DNA of 42,724 nt from Moraxellaceae bacterium (GTDB lineage Bacteria > Pseudomonadota > Gammaproteobacteria > Pseudomonadales > Moraxellaceae): assembly GCA_020697295.1 (NCBI GenBank), contig JAJFBF010000018.1:1-42724 (forward strand), given 5' to 3'. The notes under the pieces are model-generated. The model ran no database searches. It had not been told where the DNA came from and saw nothing but the letters and a program-made list of their open reading frames with translations. Numbering within the stretch: the first letter of the stretch is position 1; each line of letters opens with the position of its first letter. Made by a program: the position numbers and the translations under genes. Shown piece after piece: positions 26,696 to 37,008 of this stretch.

Positions 26696-26718
26696 CACTG
26701 CTGAAGGATGGAAAAACC

Positions 26719-28662
26719 ATGCCTGCTATCACCCTCCCGGACGGGTCTGTCCGCAGTTTTGATCATCCCGTTTCCGTCGCTGACGTCGCCGCTTCCATCG
26801 GCGCCGGCCTGGCCAAGGCCGCCCTCGCCGGCAAGGTCGACGGCGAACTGGTCGACACCAGCTACCTGATCGAGAAGGATGCGAATCTCGCCATCGTCAC
26901 CGAGCGCGACCCGGAAGGCGTGGACGTCATCCGCCATTCCAGCGCCCACTTGCTGGCCATGGCCGTGCAGAGCCTCTTCCCCAGCGCCCAGGTCACCATC
27001 GGCCCGGTCATCGACGACGGCTTCTATTACGACTTCGCCTTCGAGCGCCAGTTCACCCCGGACGACCTGGTGGCGATCGAGAAGCGGATGGAGGAGCTCG
27101 CCGCCGCCGATCTGCCGGTGACCCGCTCCGTGCTGTCCCGTCCCGAGGCCATCAAGCTCTTCGAGGAGATGGGCGAGAAGTACAAGGTCGAGATCATCGC
27201 CAGCATCCCCGGCGAGGAGCCCCTGTCCTTCTACCGCCAGGGCGACTTCATTGACCTCTGCCGTGGCCCGCATGTACCCAGCACCGGCAAGCTCAAGGCT
27301 TTCAAGCTCATGAAGGTGGCCGGCGCCTACTGGCGCGGCGACAGCAACAACCAGATGCTGGCCCGCATCTACGGCACCGCCTGGGGCAACAAGAAGGACC
27401 TGGCCGGCTACCTGCACCGCCTGGAAGAAGCCGCCAAGCGCGACCACCGCAAGATCGGCAAGCAGCTCGACCTCTTCCACCTGCAGGAAGAGGCCCCTGG
27501 CATGGTGTTCTGGCATCCCAATGGCTGGACCGTCTATCAGGTCCTGGAGCAGTACATGCGCCAGGTCCAGCACGACAACGGCTATGTCGAAGTCCGCACC
27601 CCCCAGGTCGTGGACAAGGTGCTGTGGGAGCGCTCCGGGCACTGGGCCAACTACGCCGAGAACATGTTCACGACCGCCTCCGAGAATCGTGACTACGCGG
27701 TCAAGCCCATGAACTGCCCCTGCCACGTGCAGATCTTCAACCAGGGCCTCAAGAGCTACCGCGACCTGCCGCTGCGCATGGCCGAGTTCGGCGCCTGCCA
27801 CCGCAACGAGCCCTCCGGCGCGCTGCACGGCATCATGCGCGTGCGCGGCTTCACCCAGGACGACGCCCACATCTTCTGCACCGAGGACCAGATCGGCGTC
27901 GAGGCCGAGGCCTTCATCAAGCTGACCATGCAGGTCTATGCCGACTTCGGCTTCAGCGACATCAGCCTCAAGCTCTCGACCCGTCCGGCCAAGCGAGTGG
28001 GGGCCGACGAGCTCTGGGACAAGGCCGAGGCCGCCATGGCCAAGGCCCTGGACGACGCCGGCCTGAAATACGACCTGCAGCCGGGGGAGGGCGCCTTCTA
28101 CGGGCCCAAGATCGAGTTCACCCTGCACGACTGCATCGGCCGTGCCTGGCAGTGCGGCACCATCCAGCTGGACTTCAACCTGCCCCAGCGCCTGGACGCC
28201 TCCTACGTAGCCGAGGACAACAGCCGCCAGTACCCGGTCATGCTGCACCGGGCCATCCTGGGCTCCTTCGAGCGCTTCATCGGCATGCTGATCGAGAACT
28301 ACGCCGGGGCCTTCCCGGCCTGGCTGGCGCCGGTCCAGGCCGTGGTCATGGGCATCACCGACAGCCAGGCGCCGGGGGTGTCCGCCGTCCAGGCCGCCCT
28401 GAAGGCCAAGGGCTTCAGGGTCATTGCGGACTTGAGAAACGAGAAAATCGGCTTTAAGATTCGCGACCGCACCCTTCAGCGCATCCCCTACCTCCTGGTG
28501 GTGGGCGAGCGCGAGATGGAATCTGGCACCGTGTCTGTACGTACCCGCAAGGGCGAGGATCTGGGCAGCATGTCCGTAGAGGACTTTGCTTCCCGCCTGG
28601 CCGCGGATGTCGCGCAGCGCGGTCGTCTTGTTTTGGAGAATAGAAATAGCGATCAAGCCTGA
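26719..28662 (+). CDS. thrS: Threonyl-tRNA synthetase
   Basis: A 647-residue class II synthetase. Order: N-terminal TGS domain (1-62), editing domain with the zinc-type HSSAHLL motif and CRGPHVP, catalytic core with motif 1, GMVFWHPNG, the active-site zinc cysteine in MNCPCH, motif 2 [15 protein letters not shown] and motif 3 around [13 protein letters not shown], and the C-terminal anticodon-binding domain. It is the first gene of the translation operon and its 3' end overlaps infC by 17 bases. Probable autoregulation through the leader hairpin at 26675-26695. Confidence 0.97.
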   Translation: MPAITLPDGSVRSFDHPVSVADVAASIGAGLAKAALAGKVDGELVDTSYLIEKDANLAIVTERDPEGVDVIRHSSAHLLAMAVQSLFPSAQVTIGPVIDDGFYYDFAFERQFTPDDLVAIEKRMEELAAADLPVTRSVLSRPEAIKLFEEMGEKYKVEIIASIPGEEPLSFYRQGDFIDLCRGPHVPSTGKLKAFKLMKVAGAYWRGDSNNQMLARIYGTAWGNKKDLAGYLHRLEEAAKRDHRKIGKQLDLFHLQEEAPGMVFWHPNGWTVYQVLEQYMRQVQHDNGYVEVRTPQVVDKVLWERSGHWANYAENMFTTASENRDYAVKPMNCPCHVQIFNQGLKSYRDLPLRMAEFGACHRNEPSGALHGIMRVRGFTQDDAHIFCTEDQIGVEAEAFIKLTMQVYADFGFSDISLKLSTRPAKRVGADELWDKAEAAMAKALDDAGLKYDLQPGEGAFYGPKIEFTLHDCIGRAWQCGTIQLDFNLPQRLDASYVAEDNSRQYPVMLHRAILGSFERFIGMLIENYAGAFPAWLAPVQAVVMGITDSQAPGVSAVQAALKAKGFRVIADLRNEKIGFKIRDRTLQRIPYLLVVGEREMESGTVSVRTRKGEDLGSMSVEDFASRLAADVAQRGRLVLENRNSDQA

Positions 28663-29197
28663 ACGTAGCAGCGCCCCTGCTAAAGATAAGCGTCCTGCCA
28701 TCAACGATGAGATTCGGGCACGTGAAGTGCGTCTCGTCGATCAGAACGGTGAGCAGGTGGGAATCGTGCCGCTGCGCGATGCCTTGTCAGCGGCGGAAGC
28801 CGTTACCCTGGACCTGGTGGAAATCGTCCCCGATGCCGAGCCCCCCGTGTGCCGCATCATGGACTATGGCAAACATGTCTTCGAGCTCAAGCAGCAGAAG
28901 AAGGAAGCCAAGAAGAAGCAGCACCAGGTCCAGATCAAGGAAATCAAGCTGCGTCCGGGCACTGAAGACGCTGACTATCAGGTGAAATTGCGCGCCGTCA
29001 TCCGCTTTTTGGAAGAAGGCGACAAAGCCAAGATCACGCTCCGTTTCCGCGGACGTGAAATGGCCCACCAGGAACTCGGCATGAAGCAGCTGAAGCGCTT
29101 CGAGGTCGACCTGGCGGAGATCGCGACTGTGGAACAGTCGCCGAAGATGGAAGGGAAGATGATGCATATGCTCATCGGCCCCAAGAAAAAGAAGTAA
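28646..29197 (+). CDS. infC: Translation initiation factor IF-3 (non-AUG start)
   Basis: A 183-residue factor that checks start-codon pairing and keeps ribosomal subunits apart. The N-terminal domain holds [19 protein letters not shown] and [12 protein letters not shown]; after a basic linker, the C-terminal domain has [21 protein letters not shown] and ends GPKKKK. No AUG, GUG or UUG fits. The ATA at 28646 lies seven bases after GGAG (28635-28638) and gives the N-terminus (M)AIKPER, matching in length the (M)IIKRE of P. aeruginosa IF-3. ATC at 28652 is the alternative. Rare start codons let IF-3 repress its own synthesis. ATGs at 28586 and 28610 lie inside thrS and add residues unlike IF-3. 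Confidence 0.9.
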   Translation: MAIKPERSSAPAKDKRPAINDEIRAREVRLVDQNGEQVGIVPLRDALSAAEAVTLDLVEIVPDAEPPVCRIMDYGKHVFELKQQKKEAKKKQHQVQIKEIKLRPGTEDADYQVKLRAVIRFLEEGDKAKITLRFRGREMAHQELGMKQLKRFEVDLAEIATVEQSPKMEGKMMHMLIGPKKKK

Positions 29198-29220
29198 GGC
29201 GGAAGGATTTCGCTGAATTT

Positions 29221-29275
29221 CTTACCCCCAGGCCGGAGTGATCGCCGTGCTGAAGGGGTCATTAACCGAGGTAAG
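29221..29275 (+). promoter_or_regulatory. Possible L20 operator: sequestered rpmI ribosome site
   Basis: CTTACC (29221-29226) is complementary to GGTAAG (29270-29275), which overlaps the rpmI ribosome site GAGG (29268-29271). Inside this helix, CCC (29227-29229) can pair with part of GGGG (29255-29258). In E. coli, L20 represses rpmI-rplT through long-range pairing in this same gap. The pairing is seen; regulation is inferred. Confidence 0.4.
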
Positions 29276-29277
29276 TC

Positions 29278-29478
29278 ATGTCCAAGCTCAAGATCAAAAC
29301 CAAGCGTGGTGCTGCCAAACGCTTCCTGAAGACTGCGACCGGCTTCAAGCGCAAGCAGGCCTTCAAGCGCCACATCCTGACGAAGAAGTCCGCAAAGCGC
29401 ATCCGTCAGCTCCGTCCCATGACCATGGTCCATGCCAGCGATGTTGCTCGTGTCGCTCGCATGCTGCCGAACTGCTAA
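29278..29478 (+). CDS. rpmI: 50S ribosomal protein L35
   Basis: A 66-residue basic ribosomal protein beginning [16 protein letters not shown], with [17 protein letters not shown] in the middle, typical of bL35. It lies in the invariant infC-rpmI-rplT order, 80 bases after infC and 13 before rplT, with a GAGG ribosome site that may be sequestered in the leader. Confidence 0.97.
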   Translation: MSKLKIKTKRGAAKRFLKTATGFKRKQAFKRHILTKKSAKRIRQLRPMTMVHASDVARVARMLPNC

Positions 29479-29491
29479 GGGGGGAGACTAA

Positions 29492-29851
29492 ATGGCTCGT
29501 GTAAAGCGTGGCGTAATCGCCCATCGTCGTCACAAGAAGATTCTGGATCGTGCCAAGGGCTACTACGGTGCCCGTTCGCGCGTCTATCGCGTTGCATTCC
29601 AGGCGGTCATCAAGGCCGGCCAGTATGCCTATCGTGACCGTCGTCAACGGAAGCGTCAGTTCCGCGCGCTCTGGATCGCCCGTATCAACGCCGCTGCCCG
29701 TCTCAATGGCATGTCCTACAGCCGTTTCATCAACGGTCTGAAGAAGGCATCCATCGAGATTGACCGTCGCGTGATGGCGGACATTGCCGTGCATGACGCG
29801 CAAGCGTTTAGCGCGCTGGCAGAGAAGGCGAAAGCCGGCCTCGCAGCGTAA
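29492..29851 (+). CDS. rplT: 50S ribosomal protein L20
   Basis: A 119-residue assembly protein and presumed autoregulator of rpmI-rplT. The start [18 protein letters not shown], the [13 protein letters not shown] segment and [20 protein letters not shown] are diagnostic of bL20. GGGGGAG lies seven bases before the ATG. Confidence 0.97.
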   Translation: MARVKRGVIAHRRHKKILDRAKGYYGARSRVYRVAFQAVIKAGQYAYRDRRQRKRQFRALWIARINAAARLNGMSYSRFINGLKKASIEIDRRVMADIAVHDAQAFSALAEKAKAGLAA

Positions 29852-29867
29852 GCAGCACAGGCAGGGG

Positions 29868-29918
29868 CTTTCGGGCCCTACCGAAAGGGGAAGGGCTTAG
29901 CGGTTCTTCCCCTTTTTT
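29868..29918 (+). terminator. Terminator between rplT and pheS with an overlapping competing hairpin
   Basis: Stem AAAGGGGAAG (29884-29893) with CTTCCCCTTT (29906-29915) runs into six Ts (29913-29918). An upstream hairpin, CTTTCGG (29868-29874) with CCGAAAG (29881-29887), shares AAAG with the terminator's left arm, so the two cannot form together. This could make the terminator conditional, controlling read-through into pheST. Confidence 0.7.
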
Positions 29919-29930
29919 ATTTTGGCCTGT

Positions 29931-29948
29931 TGCCGCCGTCGGGCGGCA
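29931..29948. repeat. Stable hairpin downstream of the pheS-upstream terminator
   Basis: TGCCGCC (29931-29937) pairs with GGCGGCA (29942-29948). It is extended by GGCC (29924-29927) with GGCC (29949-29952) across a three-base bulge. Function unknown; it may be part of the pheS leader. Confidence 0.5.
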
Positions 29949-30048
29949 GGCCGGCTCGGGCAGGGTCCGCCATGCCCGGGCCGTTACGGGTGCTTCTTCT
30001 TGTCGGGGCGTGGCAGTGGCCGCGGATGCCCGGCAAGTAAGCGCCTGA

Positions 30049-31071
<1,023 letters not shown>

Positions 31072-31090
31072 GTTTTTAATTCAAGCTGTT

Positions 31091-31184
31091 GGTCGGGCTT
31101 CAGCCCGGATTGGCGACGATGATGTCGGGCCGAGGCCCGACCTGCTGCCGTGACGACTGTGATGTCGGGCTGAATCCCGACCTA
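31091..31184. repeat. Three REP-like palindromic units between pheS and pheT
   Basis: Unit 1: CGGGCTTCAGCCCG (31094-31107). Unit 2: GTCGGGCC-GA-GGCCCGAC (31124-31141). Unit 3: GTCGGG-CTGAAT-CCCGAC (31164-31181). All share a GATGTCGGGC-like core, and units 2 and 3 are followed by CCT. They resemble dispersed REP elements of gammaproteobacteria. Confidence 0.78.
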
Positions 31185-31227
31185 CATGAGCAAGATATTG
31201 GCCCGGCTGCGGGCAAGCGAGTGCGAG

Positions 31228-33603
31228 ATGCAATTCAGCGAAAAATGGCTGCGTGAATGGATCAATCCGGCGCTGGACACGGAGGCCCTCGGCCACCAGC
31301 TGACCATGGCCGGCCTGGAAGTGGACGCCATCGCCCCGGTGGCCGCCGCCTTCACGGGCGTGGTGGTGGGGGAGGTGCTGGAAGTGGCGCCGCACCCGGA
31401 TGCCGACAAGCTGCGCGTGACCCGGGTGAATGCCGGCAGCGAGACCCTGCAGATCGTCTGTGGCGCCGCCAATGTCCGCGCCGGCCTGCGCGTGCCCGTC
31501 GCCACCATCGGCGCCGTGCTGCCCGGCGACTTCCGTATCAAGCCGGCCAGGCTGCGTGGCGTGGAATCTGCCGGCATGCTCTGCTCGGCCGCCGAGCTCG
31601 GCATGGTCGACAAGGCCGATGGCCTCATGGAGTTGCCCGCCGATGCCCCCGTGGGCGCCAGCATCCGTGACTACCTGCAGCTCGACGACAGCGTCATCGA
31701 GCTTGGCATCACCCCCAATCGCGGTGATTGCCTGAGCCTGCGCGGCCTTGCCCGCGAGGCTGGCGTGCTCAGCCGCCTGCCGGTGCAGGGTCCGGCCATC
31801 CCCGCCGTCGCGCCCGTGCACCAGGACAGCCTCACGGTGACCCTGAAGGCGCCAGTGGCCTGCCCGGTCTATGCCGGCCGCGTCATCCGCAACGTCAATG
31901 CGAAGGCCGAAACCCCGCTGTGGATGGCCGAGAAGCTTCGCCGGGGCGGCGTACGCCCCATCAGCCCGGTGGTGGATGTCACCAACTACGTCCTGCTCGA
32001 GCTCGGCCAGCCCATGCATGCCTTCGATCTGGCCAGGCTGTCCGGCGGCATCGTGGTGCGCCTGGCCGAGGAAGGAGAGCTGCTGGAGCTGCTGGATGGC
32101 CAGACCGTCAAGCTGCGCGCCGACACCCTGGTCATCGCCGATGCCGACAAGGCCCTGGCCATGGCCGGCATCATGGGCGGGCAGGGCAGCTCGGTAGGCG
32201 ACGACACCTGCGACATCTTCCTGGAGTCCGCCTTCTTCGCCCCCCTGTCCCTGGCCAGCCGCGCCCGCTCCTATGGCCTGCATACCGACTCCTCGCACCG
32301 CTTCGAGCGCGGCGTCGACTTTGCCGGCCAGGCCGAGGCCCTTGAGCGCGCCACGGCGCTAGTCCTGGATATCTGCGGTGGCGAGCCGGGGCCGGTCACC
32401 TTGGCGGTATCCCGGGCCCATCTCCCGGACCGTGCCCCCATTACCTTGCGCGAAGCCCGCATTGCCCAGGTGCTGGGTATCACCCTCCCGGCCAGCGAAA
32501 TCGAGGACATCCTCGGCCGCCTTGGCCTGGCGGTGGCGGCAGTGGAGGGGGGGTGGCGGGTCACGCCGCCGTCCTGGCGCTTCGATATCAGCATCGAGGT
32601 CGACCTGATCGAGGAGCTGGCCCGTATCCATGGCTATGACAACTTCCCCAAACGGGTCCCGCAGGCGGCCTTGCGCCTGACGCCCCAGAGCGAGACCCGG
32701 CCCGCCGAGGCCCGGATCAAGCGCCTGCTCGTTGACCAGGGTTACCAGGAAGCCATCACCATGAGCTTCGTGGAGCCTGGCTTGCTTGCCCGCTTCGATC
32801 CGGAAACGACGCCCCTGGCCCTGGCCAACCCCATCTCCGCCGATCTCTCGGTCATGCGTACCACCCTGTGGGCAGGCTTGGTGAAGGCGCTGCAGTACAA
32901 CCAGAATCGCCAGCAGGCGCGGGTGCGCCTGTTCGAGACGGGCCTGCGCTTCGTCCCGGGGCCGGAGGGCCTGGTCCAGGAGCGGATGCTGGCGGGCGTG
33001 GCCTGTGGCAGTCTGTTGCCGGAGTTGTGGGCCAACTCGAAGAAGCCTATAGATTTCTTTGATATCAAAGGAAATATTGAAAGTCTTATTGCGCTGGTAA
33101 ACGCATCTGCTAGAGTTGGATTCAAGGCAGCTCAGCACCCGGCATTGCACCCGGGTCAAACGGCAGAGATCGTTACAGAAGAGCGCCACCTGGGCTGGAT
33201 GGGTCGCCTGCACCCGCGTCTGGAAAGCGAGCTGGGCCTGTCAGGCCCGGTCTACCTGTTCGAAATCAGTCTTGAGCGACTGCCCGGGGGATGCTTGCCC
33301 CTGGCACGCGAGCTGTCACGGTTTCCGGAAGTGCGGCGCGATATTGCCGTGCTTGCCGACCGCGCCTTGCCTGCAGCCGGCCTGCTGGCCGCGGCGCGCG
33401 AGGCCGCTGGCGTGGAGCTGCGCGATTGCCGGCTCTTCGATGTATATGAAGGGCAGGGCGTGGCCGAGGGCCGCCGCAGCCTGGCGATTGGCCTGGCGTG
33501 GCAGCATCCGGAGCGTACGCTGCAAGAAGAAGAAGTGCAGGCGCGGGTCGATGCGGTCCTTGAGCTGCTGAAAGCGCGCTACGGGGTCACCTTGAGGGAT
33601 TGA
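31228..33603 (+). CDS. pheT: Phenylalanyl-tRNA synthetase beta subunit
   Basis: A 791-residue subunit for tRNA recognition and editing. It starts [14 protein letters not shown], then a tRNA-binding (EMAP/OB) domain with [13 protein letters not shown], the B3/B4 editing domain with [18 protein letters not shown]5 domains, a catalytic-like core and a C-terminal anticodon-binding domain ([17 protein letters not shown]). The frame opens earlier, at 31186, but 31228 matches the family start. Around 33040-33135 the base composition drops sharply in GC while the protein stays normal ([15 protein letters not shown]). One base separates it from ihfA. Confidence 0.96.
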   Translation: MQFSEKWLREWINPALDTEALGHQLTMAGLEVDAIAPVAAAFTGVVVGEVLEVAPHPDADKLRVTRVNAGSETLQIVCGAANVRAGLRVPVATIGAVLPGDFRIKPARLRGVESAGMLCSAAELGMVDKADGLMELPADAPVGASIRDYLQLDDSVIELGITPNRGDCLSLRGLAREAGVLSRLPVQGPAIPAVAPVHQDSLTVTLKAPVACPVYAGRVIRNVNAKAETPLWMAEKLRRGGVRPISPVVDVTNYVLLELGQPMHAFDLARLSGGIVVRLAEEGELLELLDGQTVKLRADTLVIADADKALAMAGIMGGQGSSVGDDTCDIFLESAFFAPLSLASRARSYGLHTDSSHRFERGVDFAGQAEALERATALVLDICGGEPGPVTLAVSRAHLPDRAPITLREARIAQVLGITLPASEIEDILGRLGLAVAAVEGGWRVTPPSWRFDISIEVDLIEELARIHGYDNFPKRVPQAALRLTPQSETRPAEARIKRLLVDQGYQEAITMSFVEPGLLARFDPETTPLALANPISADLSVMRTTLWAGLVKALQYNQNRQQARVRLFETGLRFVPGPEGLVQERMLAGVACGSLLPELWANSKKPIDFFDIKGNIESLIALVNASARVGFKAAQHPALHPGQTAEIVTEERHLGWMGRLHPRLESELGLSGPVYLFEISLERLPGGCLPLARELSRFPEVRRDIAVLADRALPAAGLLAAAREAAGVELRDCRLFDVYEGQGVAEGRRSLAIGLAWQHPERTLQEEEVQARVDAVLELLKARYGVTLRD

Positions 33604-33604
33604 A

Positions 33605-33907
33605 ATGACAGCACTCACCAAGGCGGAGATGGCCGAACGCCTGTTTGAGGAACTGGGTCTCAACAAGCGCGAAGCCAAGGAAATGGTGGAGATGTTCTTT
33701 GAAGAGATCCGCTATGCCCTCGAGCACAACGAGTCGGTGAAACTGTCTGGCTTCGGCAACTTCGACCTTCGTGACAAGCGTCAGCGGCCGGGCCGCAACC
33801 CCAAGACAGGTGAAGAAATTCCTATTACTGCAAGGCGGGTGGTGACCTTCCGTCCCGGGCAGAAACTGAAAGCCAGAGTAGAGGCTTATGCTAGAACCCA
33901 GCAATAA
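33605..33907 (+). CDS. ihfA: Integration host factor alpha subunit
   Basis: A 100-residue DNA-bending protein that pairs with IhfB in recombination, replication and gene control. It starts [26 protein letters not shown] and has the [15 protein letters not shown] strand-arm with [14 protein letters not shown], holding the intercalating proline. Its order after pheT is standard for gammaproteobacteria. Its 3' end overlaps the merR-like gene by 20 bases. Confidence 0.97.
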   Translation: MTALTKAEMAERLFEELGLNKREAKEMVEMFFEEIRYALEHNESVKLSGFGNFDLRDKRQRPGRNPKTGEEIPITARRVVTFRPGQKLKARVEAYARTQQ

Positions 33908-34295
33908 CGCGCAGCTTCCCGAGATTCCCAGCAAGCGCTACTTCACCATTGGTGAGGTCAGCGAGCTGTGCGACGTCAAGCCGCACGTGCTGCGCTACTG
34001 GGAGCAGGAGTTCCCGCAGCTCAAGCCCGTGAAGCGCCGCGGCAATCGCCGCTATTACCAGCGCGGCGATGTGATGATCATCCGCACCATCCGCAGCCTG
34101 CTCTACGAGCAGGGCTACACGATCGGCGGCGCCCGCCTGCAGCTGACCGATGTCCGTCCCGTGGAGCGCGAGGAGGTGGTCGAGGAGGCCTCCGCATCGC
34201 TGTCCCTGATGGGGGCGGGCGAGGGGATTTTCGGCGTCGTGGTGCGTGACATGATCCAGGAGCTGGAGCAGGTCGCCAGCTTGTTGCGGCGCTAA
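33888..34295 (+). CDS. MerR-family regulator of the pheST-ihfA cluster
   Basis: A 135-residue MerR-like protein. The N-terminal winged helix-turn-helix has [26 protein letters not shown] and the wing [13 protein letters not shown]. The C-terminal helix ends in [11 protein letters not shown] and lacks metal-binding cysteines. It is the usual gene after ihfA (PA2737 equivalent in Pseudomonas); its target is not known. It overlaps the ihfA end. Confidence 0.93.
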   Translation: MLEPSNNAQLPEIPSKRYFTIGEVSELCDVKPHVLRYWEQEFPQLKPVKRRGNRRYYQRGDVMIIRTIRSLLYEQGYTIGGARLQLTDVRPVEREEVVEEASASLSLMGAGEGIFGVVVRDMIQELEQVASLLRR

Positions 34296-34323
34296 TTTTC
34301 TGATGTTTTTCCGGCGCCTGCGC

Positions 34324-34351
34324 TGGACAGCCGAGCCGTTTTGAGTATTAT
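34324..34351 (+). promoter_or_regulatory. Candidate promoter of the tRNA-Pro gene
   Basis: TGGACA (five of six bases), 16-base spacer, TATTAT, then a GC-rich discriminator (TGCGGCC) as found in stringently controlled tRNA promoters. Predicted start is about 18 bases before the tRNA. Confidence 0.55.
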
Positions 34352-34376
34352 TGCGGCCTCACCGAAAGGTGGTCGT

Positions 34377-34453
<77 letters not shown>

Positions 34454-34503
34454 AATTTGAGGTTCCTAACCCCCTGATTTACTAGGAGCTTCGTGAAAAA
34501 CAG

Positions 34504-34529
34504 AAAGCCGGGATTTTTCCCGGCTTTTT
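34504..34529 (+). terminator. Terminator after tRNA-Pro
   Basis: Perfect 10-bp stem AAAGCCGGGA (34504-34513) with TCCCGGCTTT (34518-34527), loop TTTT, followed by more Ts. Confidence 0.88.
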
Positions 34530-34551
34530 CGTTTCTGCGCCACGAGCGCTG

Positions 34552-34573
34552 TTGGTAGCCAATTGGTAGCCAA
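34552..34573. repeat. Tandem 11-bp palindrome, possible recombinase or excisionase arm sites
   Basis: TTGGTAGCCAA occurs twice without a spacer. Each copy is itself a palindrome (TTGG-TAG-CCAA). It lies 99 bases after the tRNA end. Arm-type sites of tRNA-targeting integrases are often such short repeats, but no integrase is visible here. Confidence 0.5.
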
Positions 34574-34726
34574 TTAGGATCTTCTCTTCGTCACTCCGCC
34601 TGTTCCAGGCGGTGCTCGCCTCCTTCGCTCTTAATGCTTCCGTTGACTATTCCCCTCCGGTTGCGGCTTCCACCAATTACCCAGCTGGGCCTGCCCTGAT
34701 AGCATCGACGGCTATCCGATTGAGGC

Positions 34727-37006
34727 ATGGGGTTTTTGATGACGCTTGCTACTGATGAGGGCCTGCGCGAGGCTGCTGAGAAAGCGCTGCAGCAAGCCGA
34801 GGTTCATGAAGGCTACCGGGAGTGGGTAAAAAACCTAGCTGCACTTTTTGCCAAAGTTCAGGCAGCAGGCCTGGAGGAGAGATCCTCCCGTGAATTTCAG
34901 GAAATGCTCTGGGAGACCAATCCAGTTAGTGGTCTCGGGTCTGGGACCGTCAGTCTCGGGGGAGCTCTTGATGACGCTGACTTCAGGCGCTGGTTTGCGG
35001 GAGAGTCCTTAAAGCAGGTGCCTGAGGATAGCGAGGAGAGACTTCGCTATTTCAGGGCCCTGTATCAGAGCTTGGATGAGCGTCTCGAGCGATTCTCAAC
35101 TCGGACACCCCGCCTGAAGATATTCCGTGCGTTGGCTGCCCTCTATCCTTCGGATTTCAGTACCTTGGCCAATGTCCAGGCACTGAGAGATCTTTATCGG
35201 CTGGTCTTGGGCCCGCCACCAAGCCTCGATTTTGTCAGGTGCCACTTGGAGGTCTCAGAGCGCTTTCGGCGGGTGATTGGGAGTGGAGACGGGAGCCTAG
35301 AGTCGCAGGCGCGGCAGATAACATTGCCGTGGCTGGTTTTTGAGCGGAACTTGACGACTGAGGAAGCGGCTACTCAGGCTTCCCCTGAGGTCGCGGCCCC
35401 AGGCCACTTGAAGCTCAGACCGTTGCCTGCATTGCGGCGCCGGAAAGGGCTGACGGCCTTGAAGGGAGGCCTCGCGACTATCCTGAAGGTGATCAGCTTC
35501 GTCGCAGAGGGGCTGAGTCGGGAGGACCTGATGGCTTCCTTGCGCTCTGAGTTCCCGGACTACACGACGGGCTCGCTCGGCACCATGATCAACGTGCTGA
35601 AGGGCGAGTTCTTCGTTCTGCGGCAGGATAAGGATCAGCTATCCCTGACAAAGCTCGGTCAGAGCCTCCTTGAGGGCGGTGAGTCATCAGAATTGCTGCC
35701 CATGCTTTTGACTCAGATCCTTGGAGTCGACCATGTGCTGGTTTACCTGCGAGAGAAGAAGTCGGCGTCGCAGCGCGAGCTACTGGATTTGCTTAAAGTG
35801 GTGAATCCCGGCTGGACCACCGATTTCGCTCCGAGCGCCATGCTGAAATGGTTGCGGGATCTCTCGCTGACCACTTGGGACAAGCAGGGTATTCATACGC
35901 TGACCGAGGACGGCCAGTACTGGGCCTCGCTCATCGACTGGGAGCCGGAGCGGCTGCCGACTGATGAGGAGAAGGACATTGACGTGGAGGCTATTGCCGC
36001 GCCGACCACAGCCGTGAGTCTACCTGCTCTGCAGGCAGTGCAAGATGCGATCAAGGCCTCTGACTACGCAGTGGACGTGGGGCAGTTAGCCAGCCTCCAC
36101 GTGGGCTTGTGGGCGCACCCGCGTCGTCACTTTGCCATCCTCGCGGGACTCTCCGGCTCGGGCAAGACGATGCTGGCGCGTCGATATGCGCAGGCCTTGC
36201 TGGCTTCGCTTTCCCTCCCGGCCGAGAGTCATGTCTTCACCTTGGCGGTCCAGCCGGGTTGGTATGACCCGTCCCCGCTGTTCGGTTACGTGAACCCCTT
36301 GAGGCCCGATGCCTATGTCCGGCCGGCCGTGCTGGATTTCATCCTGCGTGCAGTGCAGAACCCGTCCGAGCCCTTTGTTCTGATTCTGGACGAGATGAAT
36401 CTGTCGCACCCGGAGCAGTACCTGGCGCCGATCCTCTCTGCCATGGAGTCTGGAGACTGCCTGCGGCTCCACAATGAAGATCTGGTCTTTGACGGGGTTC
36501 CCTTCATGATTGGGTACCCCAAGAACCTCTGCATCATCGGGACGGTCAACATGGATGAGACCACCCATGGCCTCTCCGACAAGATCTTGGACCGTGCCTT
36601 CACCCTTGAGTTCTGGAATGTGGATCTTGCCGCTTACCCAGCCTGGAAGAGGGCGGCGCTATCGGGGGACGAAGTCGGCCAAATCCGCGGCTGCCTCGAG
36701 GGGATGATCCAGGCCCTGGCGCCGGTCCGACTGCATTTCGGCTGGCGCACGATCAGCGACGTGCTCGATTACGCTGACCTCTTTCGCGCCCAGCAGCCTG
36801 CCCATGCCCTCTCGCCCATCCTCGACCAAGCGATCTATGCGCGAGTACTGCCCAAGCTTCGTGGCAGTAGCAGCCAGCGCCTTGAGAAGGCCTTGGAGAA
36901 GGTGCAGATGGTCCTGCAGCAGCACGACCTTCCGCGGTCCCTCGGCAAGGTCAAGGAGCTCCTCTTGGATCTCCAGGAGCAGGGTTCGATGAGGTTCTGG
37001 CGCTGA
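34727..37006 (+). CDS. McrB-like AAA+ motor of a restriction-type system
   Basis: 759 residues. The C-terminal half is an AAA+ domain of the McrB/MoxR-like type: Walker A GLSGSGKT (474-481), Walker B VLILDEMN (551-558) and GTVNMDETTHGLSDKILDRAF (605-625), which resembles the McrB NTP-hydrolysis region. Before it, 240-420 looks like two winged-helix units (ILKVISFVAEGLSREDLMASL and the LREKKSASQRELLDLLKVV region); residues 1-230 are unrecognised and may read DNA or another signal. It is followed after two bases by its nuclease partner. Codon use (AGG, AGA, TTG, CTA) differs from the core genes. ATG 34739 is an alternative start. GTP versus ATP use is not decidable. Confidence 0.88.
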   Translation: MGFLMTLATDEGLREAAEKALQQAEVHEGYREWVKNLAALFAKVQAAGLEERSSREFQEMLWETNPVSGLGSGTVSLGGALDDADFRRWFAGESLKQVPEDSEERLRYFRALYQSLDERLERFSTRTPRLKIFRALAALYPSDFSTLANVQALRDLYRLVLGPPPSLDFVRCHLEVSERFRRVIGSGDGSLESQARQITLPWLVFERNLTTEEAATQASPEVAAPGHLKLRPLPALRRRKGLTALKGGLATILKVISFVAEGLSREDLMASLRSEFPDYTTGSLGTMINVLKGEFFVLRQDKDQLSLTKLGQSLLEGGESSELLPMLLTQILGVDHVLVYLREKKSASQRELLDLLKVVNPGWTTDFAPSAMLKWLRDLSLTTWDKQGIHTLTEDGQYWASLIDWEPERLPTDEEKDIDVEAIAAPTTAVSLPALQAVQDAIKASDYAVDVGQLASLHVGLWAHPRRHFAILAGLSGSGKTMLARRYAQALLASLSLPAESHVFTLAVQPGWYDPSPLFGYVNPLRPDAYVRPAVLDFILRAVQNPSEPFVLILDEMNLSHPEQYLAPILSAMESGDCLRLHNEDLVFDGVPFMIGYPKNLCIIGTVNMDETTHGLSDKILDRAFTLEFWNVDLAAYPAWKRAALSGDEVGQIRGCLEGMIQALAPVRLHFGWRTISDVLDYADLFRAQQPAHALSPILDQAIYARVLPKLRGSSSQRLEKALEKVQMVLQQHDLPRSLGKVKELLLDLQEQGSMRFWR

Positions 37007-37008
37007 GC

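Larger units (their letters stand above)
26296..26718. other. Long leader region of thrS
   Basis: No supported gene. It contains the thrS promoter candidate (26526-26554), a perfect 6-bp hairpin (26616-26621 with 26626-26631, loop AGTC), the tRNA-Thr-like hairpin (26675-26695) and the ribosome site GAAGGA (26702-26707). The part before the promoter shows only short GC-rich inverted repeats. Confidence 0.6.

Noticed and set aside
29972-30040. A 22-codon frame before pheS as a pheM-type leader peptide
   Set aside because: It contains no phenylalanine codons and lies downstream of the terminator, so it cannot drive Phe-dependent attenuation.
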